Assembly (NCBI RefSeq): GCF_014131735.1
Contig: NZ_CP039121.1
Coordinates: 2,418,001-2,482,000 of the forward strand
Direction: 5' to 3'
DNA: 64,000 nucleotides
Source: Lactiplantibacillus plantarum
Lineage (GTDB): Bacteria > Bacillota > Bacilli > Lactobacillales > Lactobacillaceae
Both the position numbers and the translations under genes were made by a program. This document shows positions 35,212 through 44,154 of the stretch, piece after piece. The notes under the pieces are model-generated. The model made no database searches, had not been told where the DNA came from, and was given only the letters and a program-made list of their open reading frames with translations. The first letter of the stretch is position 1; the number at the start of each line of letters is the position of its first letter.

Positions 35212-35634
35212 CTATTCAACTTGCCGCTTATCTGTTGATTGATCCGTATTTGGTTTGCCAGTGGCCTGATCTTGCCAATCACGCTTGCTCATGACGTCAC
35301 TGACATGTACCTTAATTTCAATGACCTTCAAGCCAGTATACCGTTCAACATCTTGCTGAACACGTTGACAAATTTGATTGAAGATTTGTCGCATGTCCTT
35401 ACCATATTCAACGATCATCGTCATATCTAAAGCAACTTGTTTCTTACCAACTTGGGCGTCAACCCCCTGTGTCGGGTCAGCTTCATCACGAAAGCGGTTC
35501 GTTAAATTGCTTAACATGCCGCCTTCTAGGGATAACACGCCGTCAACATTGCGTGAAGCTAGACCGGCGATTTTTTCAATCACACCGTCATCAAACGTCA
35601 ATTGAGTCTGTAATTGTTGTTCTGGTTGTGCCAT
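35212..35634 (-). CDS. Asp23/Gls24 family envelope stress protein
   Basis: A 140-residue Asp23-family protein, paralogous to the downstream gene. It carries the same core: FDDGVIEKIAGLASRNVDGVLSLEGGML, VALDMTMIVEYGKDMRQIFNQICQRVQQDVERYTGLKVIEIKVHVSDVM. The GLKVxEVxVxVxDV ending is the family's best conserved block. GGGAGG supports ATG 35634. The gene lies 14 bases after the DUF2273 gene, so cotranscription is clear. In staphylococci Asp23 accumulates at the membrane and responds to cell-wall stress; the role here is by analogy. Confidence 0.92.
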   Translation of the reverse strand: MAQPEQQLQTQLTFDDGVIEKIAGLASRNVDGVLSLEGGMLSNLTNRFRDEADPTQGVDAQVGKKQVALDMTMIVEYGKDMRQIFNQICQRVQQDVERYTGLKVIEIKVHVSDVMSKRDWQDQATGKPNTDQSTDKRQVE

Positions 35635-35648
35635 TGTAATTCCTCCCA

Positions 35649-35831
35649 TTATTTAGATAAATACTCACTCAACTTCTGACTAACTGCAGCCAAATCGACG
35701 TGGACAAACCGTCCAATCGCCCAGCCGATCAGCCCTAAAACTGCGACTAATAAGACTGCCGAAAAACTGGTTAATACCCAGACGATACCTAAAAGCAGTC
35801 CAATCAGAAAACCATACTGTGCGTTACTCAT
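35649..35831 (-). CDS. DUF2273 small membrane protein
   Basis: A 60-residue protein with two membrane helices (YGFLIGLLLGIVWVLTSF and AVLLVAVLGLIGWAIGRF), ending in a short amphipathic helix (LAAVSQKLSEYLS). This is the DUF2273 type that lies between AmaP and Asp23 genes in lactobacilli and staphylococci. AAAGGAGGG precedes ATG 35831. It probably helps to anchor Asp23-type proteins to the membrane, as suggested by its constant position; not shown by any motif. Confidence 0.85.
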   Translation of the reverse strand: MSNAQYGFLIGLLLGIVWVLTSFSAVLLVAVLGLIGWAIGRFVHVDLAAVSQKLSEYLSK

Positions 35832-35843
35832 CAGGACCCTCCT

Positions 35844-36389
35844 TTACACCACGGTTAACTTACGCTGGTGATTTGCTGGCTTAACTTGCACTACTGGTTG
35901 TTCGACCGTCAATCCCAATTGATTCTTCAAATAGTCCTGTGCCAAGGTTGCCGCCTGTTGGGCCGTGGTTTCTAACGATGCGTCAGTATTAACCATCGCA
36001 TCAATTTTTACTCGTACCCGGCGACGACGCCGTAATTTCAAGTGAACCTCAGGATCAATCAGATTCAACTGATTAACGAGTCGGTACTGCAAATCACGTT
36101 CCAAAGCCCGTTGCGGAATCGTTAACTGGCCAACCTTGCCATCATACGTCAACGTGCTGACTTTAACTGGTCGAAACAAGCCGACAATTACCAATAAGAT
36201 ACCAACGATTCCGGCAATAATGGCAAAGACCATCAATAAGATACTCCAAACCATTGGGTAGTTAATCGTCAGATCAGCTAACCAGGACGTCAACCACGGG
36301 ATCGGGTACAACTGACCCAGTTCAAAAACCGCTAATAACACCAATACAATTCCGACTAACGTCACCGTAAACTTAGCTAAGCGGCTCAT
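35844..36389 (-). CDS. amaP: Alkaline shock response membrane anchor protein AmaP
   Basis: A 181-residue membrane anchor. Two helices at the N-terminus (LAKFTVTLVGIVLVLLAVFEL and WSILLMVFAIIAGIVGILLVIVGLF; about residues 5-75) precede a cytosolic domain whose end resembles the Asp23 fold (ALERDLQYRLVNQLNLIDPEVHLKLRRRRRVRVKIDAMV, TTAQQAATLAQDYLKNQLGL). That matches AmaP of the staphylococcal asp23 operon. It is the second gene of this operon with 11 and 12 bases to its neighbours. It is expected to recruit the two Asp23 proteins. Confidence 0.85.
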   Translation of the reverse strand: MSRLAKFTVTLVGIVLVLLAVFELGQLYPIPWLTSWLADLTINYPMVWSILLMVFAIIAGIVGILLVIVGLFRPVKVSTLTYDGKVGQLTIPQRALERDLQYRLVNQLNLIDPEVHLKLRRRRRVRVKIDAMVNTDASLETTAQQAATLAQDYLKNQLGLTVEQPVVQVKPANHQRKLTVV

Positions 36390-36400
36390 CTAATCACCGC

Positions 36401-36664
36401 CTAACGTTTTTTACGCATGCCGAAGATTGCAGAAACGATTAATACTAAGATAATAGCGCCTAAGATTGAGGGTACCAATGCCATACCAGCTAACGAAGGT
36501 CCCCAAGTTCCAAGCAATGCTTGACCAATCCAGGCACCAACTAAACCGGCAATAATATTGCCAATGATCCCCATTGGAACGTCACGGCTGGTAATCGCAC
36601 CTGCTAACGCACCAATGACACCACCAACAATTAATGACCATAGCCATCCTAACATTCTAATCAC
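36401..36664 (-). CDS. GlsB/YeaQ/YmgE family stress membrane protein
   Basis: An 87-residue protein of the GlsB/YeaQ/YmgE (transglycosylase-associated) family: three hydrophobic segments with a Gly pattern, WSLIVGGVIGALAGAITSRD, MGIIGNIIAGLVGAWIGQALLG and the last IILVLIVSAIFGMRKKR. It is the first gene of the stress operon, 11 bases before amaP. No -35/-10 pair of good match was found in the 230 bases upstream. The name of the family should not be taken as enzymatic evidence; function unknown. Confidence 0.88.
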   Translation of the reverse strand: MIRMLGWLWSLIVGGVIGALAGAITSRDVPMGIIGNIIAGLVGAWIGQALLGTWGPSLAGMALVPSILGAIILVLIVSAIFGMRKKR

Positions 36665-36810
36665 TCCTTACAGTTATATTTGAGTACATGCTTATGATAA
36701 CCATAATTTAATTTTGGGACAATTAATATGCACACTGGTCGAATTGTCACTTAAAATCTGAACAATTACCATCAACGAATCCCGCCGCTTCGCAATTTAA
36801 CCACAAACAT

Positions 36811-36851
36811 AAAAAAATCAGCCTGCCAATTGTTACATCGCAAGCTGATTA
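36811..36851 (-). terminator. Terminator after the O-acetyltransferase gene
   Basis: AATCAGC-TGC pairs with GCA-GCTGATT; on the reverse strand seven T follow the stem. It lies past the stop at 36896 and separates this gene from the Asp23 operon. Confidence 0.85.
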
Positions 36852-36895
36852 TTTCTATTAAATTGACTACTAATAACTGCTCTGACTTAGCTAGA

Positions 36896-38743
36896 TTAGG
36901 CTGGTTTAGCCGGAGTCTGTTTGGCTGCCGTCAATGCTTGATTGATTACCTTGGCGTATAAAATATCACCAGCCCGAATGCCACCGAAATGTACGCCATC
37001 CGTCCCTTTGAAAACTTCTGGATGTTGCGCCGCAATCTTGCCCCAGTCGGCAACCGTAATGAACTTATACTTAGCTGGCAAACGCCGTTCCAAAACGGCC
37101 AACTTTGATGAATTCCAGTCAGCATCGGCCCGGGCATTATAAGGTGTCATCAGAATCAACTTGTGCCCCGGCTCCAAGTCATGAATGATCTTCATGGTTT
37201 GTTCTTCGTAATCATCCAGCGCGTTGGTCCCAATACAAATCACCACGTACTGCCGTAACGTATGGCTTCGCTGCTGGTTCATCATGACTTTATATGCCAG
37301 GTTCATCGTCCGATCGCCCTCCGCATCAATATTGCTGTTCGCGACGTGATCGCCCAGGTAGCTCCGCGTCCCCAGCGTGACACTGTCACCAATAATGGAA
37401 ACGCCTGGTGCCTTTTCTTGGTCACCTTTAGGCGTTGCCTGCTTCTTCTTGGGCGTCACGGCCGCGAGCACAGCTTCATGAGTCGTTCCGATTTTATCAA
37501 TATCTTGGTAAATCCCGCTCACCCATAAATTCTGTTCCAGTGTCGAAAGTTGCGGCGCATTTTTGACTACGACCCCGGTATTAACTGCCAACAACACTCC
37601 TGCGGTGATAACGGGTAACTGCAACTGTCGCCACGTCACTGTATGACCGAAAACGTGGGCGCGTTTGCCCGCAATCACTGGTTCTAACACGTAGTATGAC
37701 AACGCGGATAGGATAATCGACAGTACCGTCGTGAGCAGCGCCGCCAACCAGTTGACCATCATGTGTGAAAAAATCACGTACAACGGCCAGTGATAGAGAT
37801 ACACGCTATAGCTCACATCCGCTAAGAACGTCATCCACCGCGGTTCCTTGAGGTTCGGCGTGTGGTCATGCAACAATCGGGCGCCATAGATCATGATGCC
37901 AGCGAGTACAGTAGCCAGTAACAGCCCACCCTGATACGTTTGTAGCGCATCGAACTTCATCCGGTCGCCTAAAGCAACTAACAAGATAAAACTAATAAGC
38001 ATCACCGCGCCCGCAATGATCGGATTGCAGTGCGCCGTGGTCCAACGATAGATTGGCCCTTGAGCTTTGATGCCGCTCAGGACACCGATAAGCCCGCCGA
38101 CAAAGAACGGAAAACAGTGGGTCAGACTTGAAAAGTAGACTGGTGAAAAGTCCTTTAAGCCGACCGCACCAAAGTACATCATGACAAAGCTTTCAATCGC
38201 AAAGGCAGTGGTCAACAGCCCTAAGCCCCAGCGAAAACGGGTCAATGCGCGCCGACCACTCGCCAACCGCCGACTAATTTTAGCGACCAACCACGCAATC
38301 AGGCCCCATAAAATATAAAAGTGCATTTCAACCGCTAATGACCACGTATGGACAAATAAGTGCGGAATAAACTTGTTTTCATAACTGCCACCCGTCGCAA
38401 TTTCAAAATAATTAGTCGTAAATCCGAGAGCCGCCGCGACCTGCTTACCAATGTCGGTCACAAAATCGTGGTCAATCAAGTAAGTTAGCGGTAGCACCAA
38501 TAACACCGCAATAAATAATGGTGGCACAATTCGATAAAACCGGCGACCATAGAAAGCCATTAGTTTAAAGTTATCCGAACGAGCAAACTCGTCCACCATT
38601 AATGACGTAATCAAAAACCCTGAGAAGGTAAAGAAGATGTCCACCCCGATAAAGCCACCAGTAAACTGGGTTTGGAAAAAGTGATACGTCAATACCAGCA
38701 CGAGTCCCGTTATCCGTACTAAACTAAACCATTTAATCCGCAT
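36896..38743 (-). CDS. oatB: Peptidoglycan O-acetyltransferase of OatA/OatB type
   Basis: A 615-residue acyltransferase-3 protein with about ten membrane helices followed by an extracellular SGNH domain. RITGLVLVLTYHFFQ near the start and VDIFFTFSGFLITSLM are the acyltransferase-3 blocks; the SGNH part has GDSV (Ser454), CIGTNA and DGVH (Asp582, His585). In L. plantarum two enzymes are known, OatA (O-acetylates MurNAc) and OatB (GlcNAc); the genomic place beside the Asp23 operon suits OatB, so the symbol is inferred from context. Its ATG overlaps the MORN gene by 11 bases, so both are translated together. It modifies the wall glycan and affects lysozyme and autolysin sensitivity. Confidence 0.85.
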   Translation of the reverse strand: MRIKWFSLVRITGLVLVLTYHFFQTQFTGGFIGVDIFFTFSGFLITSLMVDEFARSDNFKLMAFYGRRFYRIVPPLFIAVLLVLPLTYLIDHDFVTDIGKQVAAALGFTTNYFEIATGGSYENKFIPHLFVHTWSLAVEMHFYILWGLIAWLVAKISRRLASGRRALTRFRWGLGLLTTAFAIESFVMMYFGAVGLKDFSPVYFSSLTHCFPFFVGGLIGVLSGIKAQGPIYRWTTAHCNPIIAGAVMLISFILLVALGDRMKFDALQTYQGGLLLATVLAGIMIYGARLLHDHTPNLKEPRWMTFLADVSYSVYLYHWPLYVIFSHMMVNWLAALLTTVLSIILSALSYYVLEPVIAGKRAHVFGHTVTWRQLQLPVITAGVLLAVNTGVVVKNAPQLSTLEQNLWVSGIYQDIDKIGTTHEAVLAAVTPKKKQATPKGDQEKAPGVSIIGDSVTLGTRSYLGDHVANSNIDAEGDRTMNLAYKVMMNQQRSHTLRQYVVICIGTNALDDYEEQTMKIIHDLEPGHKLILMTPYNARADADWNSSKLAVLERRLPAKYKFITVADWGKIAAQHPEVFKGTDGVHFGGIRAGDILYAKVINQALTAAKQTPAKPA

Positions 38744-39116
38744 TTTCTAACTTACCGTCCCCCGTAATTTTTTTGGCATAAGTCTTGTTGCCGACCCGCA
38801 GTTTGACCACACCATTCAACGCACCCTTGCTGAAGTTGCCTTGCAAACGCCACCCGTTCGGTGCAATGAATTCGCCTGGGCCTTCAAACCGGCCATTGGT
38901 AAAATTACCCACGTAGCGCCCCTGTTTGTTAACCTGCAACGTACCCTGACCGTCAAACTTGTGCTTCAAAACGGCTCCGCTGTAGCTCATCCGTCCGTGA
39001 TCCAATTGCACACTTTGCTGCTTCGCCGTTGATGGTGTTAGACTGATAACGGCAAAAGTGACAATACCGATAATCGTGATAATTTCAAAGACCATTCTGC
39101 TACTGATTTTTCCCAT
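38733..39116 (-). CDS. MORN-repeat protein with membrane anchor
   Basis: A 127-residue protein: an N-terminal hydrophobic helix (MVFEIITIIGIVTFAVISL), then three or so MORN-type repeats (FDGQGTLQVNKQGRYVGNFTNGRFEGPGEF; YVGNFTNG; LQGNFSKGALNG). MORN repeats bind lipids or proteins in other systems. The last bases overlap the start of the O-acetyltransferase gene by 11 bases, so the two probably work together at the membrane. AAAGGAATAGAGGT precedes ATG 39116. A role as accessory or regulator of O-acetylation is inferred from the overlap. Confidence 0.75.
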   Translation of the reverse strand: MGKISSRMVFEIITIIGIVTFAVISLTPSTAKQQSVQLDHGRMSYSGAVLKHKFDGQGTLQVNKQGRYVGNFTNGRFEGPGEFIAPNGWRLQGNFSKGALNGVVKLRVGNKTYAKKITGDGKLENAD

Positions 39117-39601
39117 ACCTCTATTCCTTTCACAACCTTAATTCCCCTTAAAGCAATCGGCAGTTAGCCACCCTGGATTTCCCAATCATCCACGGGATTA
39201 TACGGACACATTATGTACCATGGCTGTCAATTGCAACTCTGCATTTAATAACGGATCATTTTTCATTCCGTTAATTATCCATTAATTTAATTCGTTTATT
39301 TAAATAATCAAAAAAACTTCAATGGCCGTATTACTTAATATATTACTAAATATTAGCCTTGCCGTGTACAAAATATCAAAAATGAGTTGTCTTTTATTGT
39401 TAATACCGGTTATGTTTAATTCACTAAACTTAATATCTAACCACTAAAAAAACCAGTCAGGCCAAGGATTTCGGCTGATTGACAACCATAGGTAAGCATT
39501 CATTGCCTATCTATCATTCCCGGTATCCATCGGCTATCCTAGTCCAACTGTTTTTATTATTTCATATGATCAATAATTCTAAAAAGCTTTGAGCTCAGAA
39601 A
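39117..39601. other. Intergenic region of 485 bases
   Basis: AT-rich and without a supported gene. A reverse-strand TATAAT at 39197-39202 may be the -10 of the MORN-oatB operon, but the nearest TTGACA (39225-39230) is 22 bases away, so the promoter is uncertain. A terminator (39445-39482) closes the CAP-protein gene. Confidence 0.4.
39445..39482 (-). terminator. Terminator of the CAP-domain surface protein gene
   Basis: Imperfect hairpin (TCAGGCC/GGCTGA, one bulged base) followed on the reverse strand by GGTTTTTTTAG. It lies past the stop at 39602. Confidence 0.65.
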
Positions 39602-42106
39602 TTAAGCGCGTTTGCGTAACTTTGTTAAACCCAATAATGAGAACCCTGCCGCTAGTAATCCCACCACAGTCAAACTCGCTGACTGTTTTTCATCCGTTTG
39701 TGGTAACGCCGTGGCCTGTGCGGCAACTGGCTGTTGTTTAGCTCCCGCAACCAGCTTAGTTGTTGCATCGCCATCTGAAACATCTACGCTAGTACTCGTG
39801 GCATTAATGGTACCATTGTTATTCGCTACGGTTTTAGTAGCTGTCGCATGTGGTGCGGTAACACCAGTCGATTGAGCAACATTTGTTGTTTCAGCAATTC
39901 TATCAGCCGCAGCAGCCGTCGTCGTTGTAAATTTGTTAGCTTCGACGCGTGCCAAGAAGGCTTTAGTAGCCGTTAAATCACCTTGTGCAACGGCGAGATC
40001 AACTCTGGCAGCGCCGAGCACCTGCTTAAGTTGTGCTAAATCGGTCTTTTTACGATCCAGTTGCGCTTTTCCAGCAGCAAGTTGCTCGTTTGCTGTATCG
40101 ACTTGAGCCTGCCCCTGCGCGAGCATGGCCTTGGCAACAGCGATTTGTTGTTCAGCCGTAGCAATTTGGGCCTTCATGCTTGCAATCCGCGCGGGCAGGG
40201 CCGCGATTTCGGCCGCCAATCGGGCATTTTCAGCGGTCAAATCGGCTACCAATGTCTTGGCACTGGCTAAGTTTTTAGCGGCTTGCGTGGCAGTTACTTG
40301 CGCCGCAGCCGTCTTCGCGATTGCTGTCTTCAAATTACGAACGGGCGATAGTTGTTGCTGTTGCGCCATTGCTAATTGCCCTTGAGCTTGCGTCAAAGCA
40401 ACATTAGCCGCTTTCAAACTAGTTGCAGCGACTTGAACTTGGGCCTGTTTAGTCGTAACAGTCGCTTGTAAGCCACTTGTCTGGTTTTGTAAAGCTTGTA
40501 AACTGGCATTTTGGTTAGCCAGCGTGGTTGCTAATGTCTTCCCGGTATTTTGTAAACCATTTAAACTAGCCGTTGCAGCAATCAACGTTGCGTTAGCCGC
40601 CGCAATCTTCTTCGGATCAGCGGGGGCCGTCTGGACGTAATTGAACGTGACAGCTGGTAAGGCCTTAGTCCCAGTAGCGGCATTCGCATGGGCATTGTCG
40701 AACAAATCAACATACTTGTCTTGCTGTGCTTCCGTCATCCCGGCATTATCGACTTCAAATGCCGCCACGTGTTTGGCCAAGTTGATGGCTACTCCGGCAT
40801 CACCAGTCGAGTATATTAGGTTGACGCGGTGACCAAAGGAACCGGACTCAATGTTATTGGATTCATCATACCAACCCATCACAGCATTATAGGCCGTTTC
40901 TTGATCGCTCATGAACCATTGCGGATAAACTTGTGTTAAATTTTCTGCATAACTTGAGCCAGTATGATCCAAGCCACCGTCGACTTGGGCAGCTGCTCGC
41001 GCAATCGCATTATTTTGCAACGTCGCCGTCTGTTTCAATGCTGGTTGACCATTCAGCGCCCGTAGCTGATTGATATATTCAAACATATACTGATTGATTT
41101 TATCCGCATTAGGCACATACTTGCCATTACTTGGATAGGCGACGCTGACTGTTTCGGCCCCAGTCAATTGAGATTGTGGGAATTCGGCAGCGTCATACTT
41201 ATTTTGCGATTCTGTCGTGGTCGTTGGCCGTTCTGCTGCCGCTAAAGCTGCTTGAGCTGCGGTCACTTTGGCTTGCGCTGTGGAAACAGCTTGATTATTC
41301 GCATTAATTTGACTGGTCGTATTTTGAATCGCTGTCTTGGCAGAATTGATTGCCTGGGTATTTTTATTAACCGCATCTTGCGCTGATGCTACGGCCACTT
41401 TAGCTTGATTTGCTTGGGTGGCCGCTTTTTGCTGGGCGGCAGATGCTTGGTCAACCGTCGCCTGTTTAGCGGCAGTGACGGCACTGGCTGCATCGGCATC
41501 AGATTGGGCCGTGGCCTGTTCAGTTTTAGCTTGCGTCAAGGCCGTGTCAGCCGCGTCCTTAGCCGTTTGTGCTTTCTTCTCGGTAGCTGGCTGGTTGGCG
41601 ATAGCGACTTTGTTGGCCGCAATTTGCTGTTGGTCAGCTGGAATTTGTGTTTCAGCTGCTGCCATTTGCGACTTAGCAGCGTCGACTTTATTCTCAGCCT
41701 CAGCGAGGACCTGATTGTTAGCATCCAGTGTTTGTTGTGCACGGTCAACTTGGGCTTTACCAGCATCATACTGGGACTGTCCAATCGCAACTAATTGACT
41801 TTGATTAGTCACTTGCCCCTGCGCAGTCGCCACTTTAGTTTGTGTTGTATTGACTTGGTTTTGAGCCGTGGCTACGTTCCCCTTGGCAGTCTGCACGTTG
41901 GCTTGATACTGTTGCTGACTAGTCGGTTTGACCGTTGCTAACTTTTCGTTAGTTGCCGTCTGAGCGCTCCCCTGCGTGGCACTCGTCTGATTCGTCGTAT
42001 CGCTGTTATCAGTTGCCGTGTCGGCCTGCGCATTGTTAACACCCAATTGGGTCCCCACGAATAATGCCGCAGTGGTAATACTGGTATACAATAATTTCTT
42101 ATTCAT
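39602..42106 (-). CDS. LPxTG surface protein with CAP (SEC10/PgrA) domain and coiled coils
   Basis: An 834-residue wall-anchored protein. A signal peptide (MNKKLLYTSITTAALFVGTQL..., about 28 residues) is followed by a long Ala/Gln-rich coiled coil (about 75-300), a CAP/SCP-type domain (about 325-480: YINQLRALNGQPALKQTATLQNNAIARAAAQ, AENLTQVYPQ, GSFGHRVNLIYSTGD), a second coiled coil (about 500-740), and LPQTDEKQ with a membrane helix and KLRKRA tail. This resembles the SEC10/PgrA surface exclusion family. ATG 42106 is preceded by GGAGTGAG. An adhesion or aggregation role is likely; the activity of the CAP domain is unknown. Confidence 0.9.
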   Translation of the reverse strand: MNKKLLYTSITTAALFVGTQLGVNNAQADTATDNSDTTNQTSATQGSAQTATNEKLATVKPTSQQQYQANVQTAKGNVATAQNQVNTTQTKVATAQGQVTNQSQLVAIGQSQYDAGKAQVDRAQQTLDANNQVLAEAENKVDAAKSQMAAAETQIPADQQQIAANKVAIANQPATEKKAQTAKDAADTALTQAKTEQATAQSDADAASAVTAAKQATVDQASAAQQKAATQANQAKVAVASAQDAVNKNTQAINSAKTAIQNTTSQINANNQAVSTAQAKVTAAQAALAAAERPTTTTESQNKYDAAEFPQSQLTGAETVSVAYPSNGKYVPNADKINQYMFEYINQLRALNGQPALKQTATLQNNAIARAAAQVDGGLDHTGSSYAENLTQVYPQWFMSDQETAYNAVMGWYDESNNIESGSFGHRVNLIYSTGDAGVAINLAKHVAAFEVDNAGMTEAQQDKYVDLFDNAHANAATGTKALPAVTFNYVQTAPADPKKIAAANATLIAATASLNGLQNTGKTLATTLANQNASLQALQNQTSGLQATVTTKQAQVQVAATSLKAANVALTQAQGQLAMAQQQQLSPVRNLKTAIAKTAAAQVTATQAAKNLASAKTLVADLTAENARLAAEIAALPARIASMKAQIATAEQQIAVAKAMLAQGQAQVDTANEQLAAGKAQLDRKKTDLAQLKQVLGAARVDLAVAQGDLTATKAFLARVEANKFTTTTAAAADRIAETTNVAQSTGVTAPHATATKTVANNNGTINATSTSVDVSDGDATTKLVAGAKQQPVAAQATALPQTDEKQSASLTVVGLLAAGFSLLGLTKLRKRA

Positions 42107-42493
42107 AAACTCACTCCAATAAGCTAATATAAATATCATTATAAACCAATGATGCCATAATGCTAGATGGTGTTTACACCCTTATGTCCTGATTGAACAT
42201 TGGAAAACCTTATTTAATCGGGACTATTATGAATTTTAGTCGTTGAAGAAGTCGCAAATCAGGAAGTACCATTGTTCCAATTTTACAGTATAAAGTTATT
42301 TTGATAATCAACAATTGCTAATCAAACATTACCTAGTTATCATTAATAGCCACTGTTTTCAAAAACAAACGAAACTAGGGTGGTATATTTCTATCCGATT
42401 AACGACAGTCGCTGGTATACTTTTATTCACTTGTTTCTCTATTGTAAGGCCCTTAAACTCCTAGTTGTACCTAATTCAAAAGGAGTGAGTCCT
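42107..42493. promoter_or_regulatory. Divergent region between the CAP protein and MFS transporter
   Basis: A 387-base region. An extended -10 (TGG-TATACT, 42416-42421) probably serves the MFS gene, giving a 65-base leader. The other part shows no feature I can name. Confidence 0.45.
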
Positions 42494-43678
42494 ATTTTCA
42501 ATCAAATCACTATCCATAACCAACATACTGAAAATTGGCTTATTATTGGCCTTTTCTGTGGGGCTTTTGTGACTGGTGCTGACGCATTTATTATTTCAGC
42601 ACTACTCCCCGCTATCGCTACTAGTCTGCATGTGCCGACTAACACCGCGGCATACGGAGTCACCGTTTACGCACTATGTTATGCCATCGGTGCACCTTTA
42701 TTCGGCCCATTAGGTGACCGCTTTAATAAACGTTTTTTGCTAATCAGTGGCTGTGGCATCTTCTTACTAGGAACACTACTCTGTGGATTAGCAAACTCAT
42801 TGCTAACATTCTATCTTTACCGTGCCATCGCTGGCATCGGTGCAGCTTTATTTGTCCCAAACATTTGGGCTTTTATCGGTACTTACTTCAATGGTCAACG
42901 ACTTAACCAAGTCATGGGCATCGTTATGTCGGCACTTTCATTATCAATTGCTACCGGTGTACCACTCGGTGCTTTACTAGCACAACTCAGTAGTTGGCAT
43001 ATGGCTTTCTGGGGTTCAGCCATGCTAACCTTGATTGCATTATCGATTTTAACCATTGCCATACCTTCATTACCGAGTCAGAATGCCCAGCCTGACGGTT
43101 ATTTTACAAGTTTTAAGACATTAGTCCACACTCCTCACGCCATCGCTGCTCTACTGATTACATTAACTTGGATGACTGGGTTCTATGGCGTTTATACCTT
43201 TTTGGGTGTTTTTGCAACCGCGACCTTTCATTTCAACACAATGCAAACTGGTCTCATCTTTATCACTTATGGAAGTGCTAATTTTGTTGCGAGTTTCTTT
43301 GCCGGTAAACTTATATCATCGCTTGGTAAAAAACAGAGCGTTACAATTAATGGCTTAGTTTCAGCTACATTAGTCTTATCCTTAGGCATCTGGGGACAAC
43401 ATTTAGCAGTATTGCTGATTATTCTGGTTGTGCTCGCCTTATCTCAAGGCTGGGGTGTCACTGCATTAACTGCGACAATCGTTAATATTGTGCCATCTAA
43501 TCGTTCAACCATCATGTCATTTAATAGTGCTTTTTTATACTATGGCTTAACGTTAGGATCTGCCGCTGGCGGCCTGCTTTTAACTAAAATTGGCTTTTAC
43601 GCAGTGACGATTGCAGCGGCCACGGCCTTATTAGTCGCAGTATTGATTGCAAATGCACTTAGCCACTATTCGGATTAG
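42494..43678 (+). CDS. MFS transporter (drug:H+ antiporter type), apparent ATT start
   Basis: A 394-residue permease with 12 predicted membrane helices, of the DHA1/AraJ-like group. GDRFNKRFLL is the intracellular loop motif after helix 2, and YRAIAGIGAALFVPN corresponds to the motif in helix 4. The start is ATT 42494: AAAAGGAG ends 8 bases before it, while no ATG, GTG or TTG lies at useful distance. GTG 42485 overlaps the Shine-Dalgarno site itself. A far upstream start is possible but has no ribosome binding site. Convergent with the HxlR gene, so regulator and transporter may still be functionally linked. Confidence 0.85.
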   Translation: MFNQITIHNQHTENWLIIGLFCGAFVTGADAFIISALLPAIATSLHVPTNTAAYGVTVYALCYAIGAPLFGPLGDRFNKRFLLISGCGIFLLGTLLCGLANSLLTFYLYRAIAGIGAALFVPNIWAFIGTYFNGQRLNQVMGIVMSALSLSIATGVPLGALLAQLSSWHMAFWGSAMLTLIALSILTIAIPSLPSQNAQPDGYFTSFKTLVHTPHAIAALLITLTWMTGFYGVYTFLGVFATATFHFNTMQTGLIFITYGSANFVASFFAGKLISSLGKKQSVTINGLVSATLVLSLGIWGQHLAVLLIILVVLALSQGWGVTALTATIVNIVPSNRSTIMSFNSAFLYYGLTLGSAAGGLLLTKIGFYAVTIAAATALLVAVLIANALSHYSD

Positions 43679-43708
43679 CTTTGAGACAATCAGCTTTTAA
43701 TGCGTATT

Positions 43709-43745
43709 AAAAAAACTGCTCCGAAGATTCCTGCGAGCAATTTTT
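43709..43745. terminator. Bidirectional terminator between MFS and HxlR genes
   Basis: AAAAACTGCTC...GAGCAATTTTT with a 13-base loop; one mismatched pair inside. A and T runs on both sides. Confidence 0.8.
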
Positions 43746-43809
43746 ATGATTGTTAAAAATAGTGGCTAATAATGACGTCCTATACTTAGTCTAAGCGTTG
43801 ACCAATCGA

Positions 43810-44154
43810 CTACGCCAACTGTAACGTTTCAAGGTAAGCCTCCCCCCATCGATCCATTGCTTTAACGATTGGAACTAGTGATATTCCAATGTTCGTTAAC
43901 TCATAAACTGAATGATTAGCGACCGTTTGTTGACTCACAATCTGATCCGCAACTAATTCCTTTAGTTGCATCGCCAACATTCGACTGGTACAGCCCGGCA
44001 TGCCTTTTAATAAGGACGAAAAGCGCTGCGAACTCCCCATTAATCGACAGATAATAATTGATTTCCATTTACCCGACAAGATACTCAAAGTTGTATCCAA
44101 TGGACAAAATTCTTCATGTCGCCGACTGTTCTCAATTGGTGTAATTGTACGCAT
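43810..44154 (-). CDS. HxlR-family transcriptional regulator
   Basis: A 114-residue winged-helix protein of the HxlR/DUF24 group. The marker CPLDTTLSILSGKWKSIII lies at about residues 17-36; a Cys at its start is the redox-sensitive residue of the family (for example in YodB, CatR). Further, RFSSLLKGMPGCTSRMLAMQLKELVAD is the DNA-binding helix and wing. GGAGGTGG precedes ATG 44154. The adjacent MFS permease is a plausible target. A second Cys in CTSRM may offer an additional thiol. Confidence 0.88.
   Translation of the reverse strand: MRTITPIENSRRHEEFCPLDTTLSILSGKWKSIIICRLMGSSQRFSSLLKGMPGCTSRMLAMQLKELVADQIVSQQTVANHSVYELTNIGISLVPIVKAMDRWGEAYLETLQLA

Noticed and set aside
41405..41794. Forward open frame inside the CAP-domain surface protein gene
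   Set aside because: Mirror of the Ala/Gln-rich coiled coil on the other strand; no ribosome binding site.
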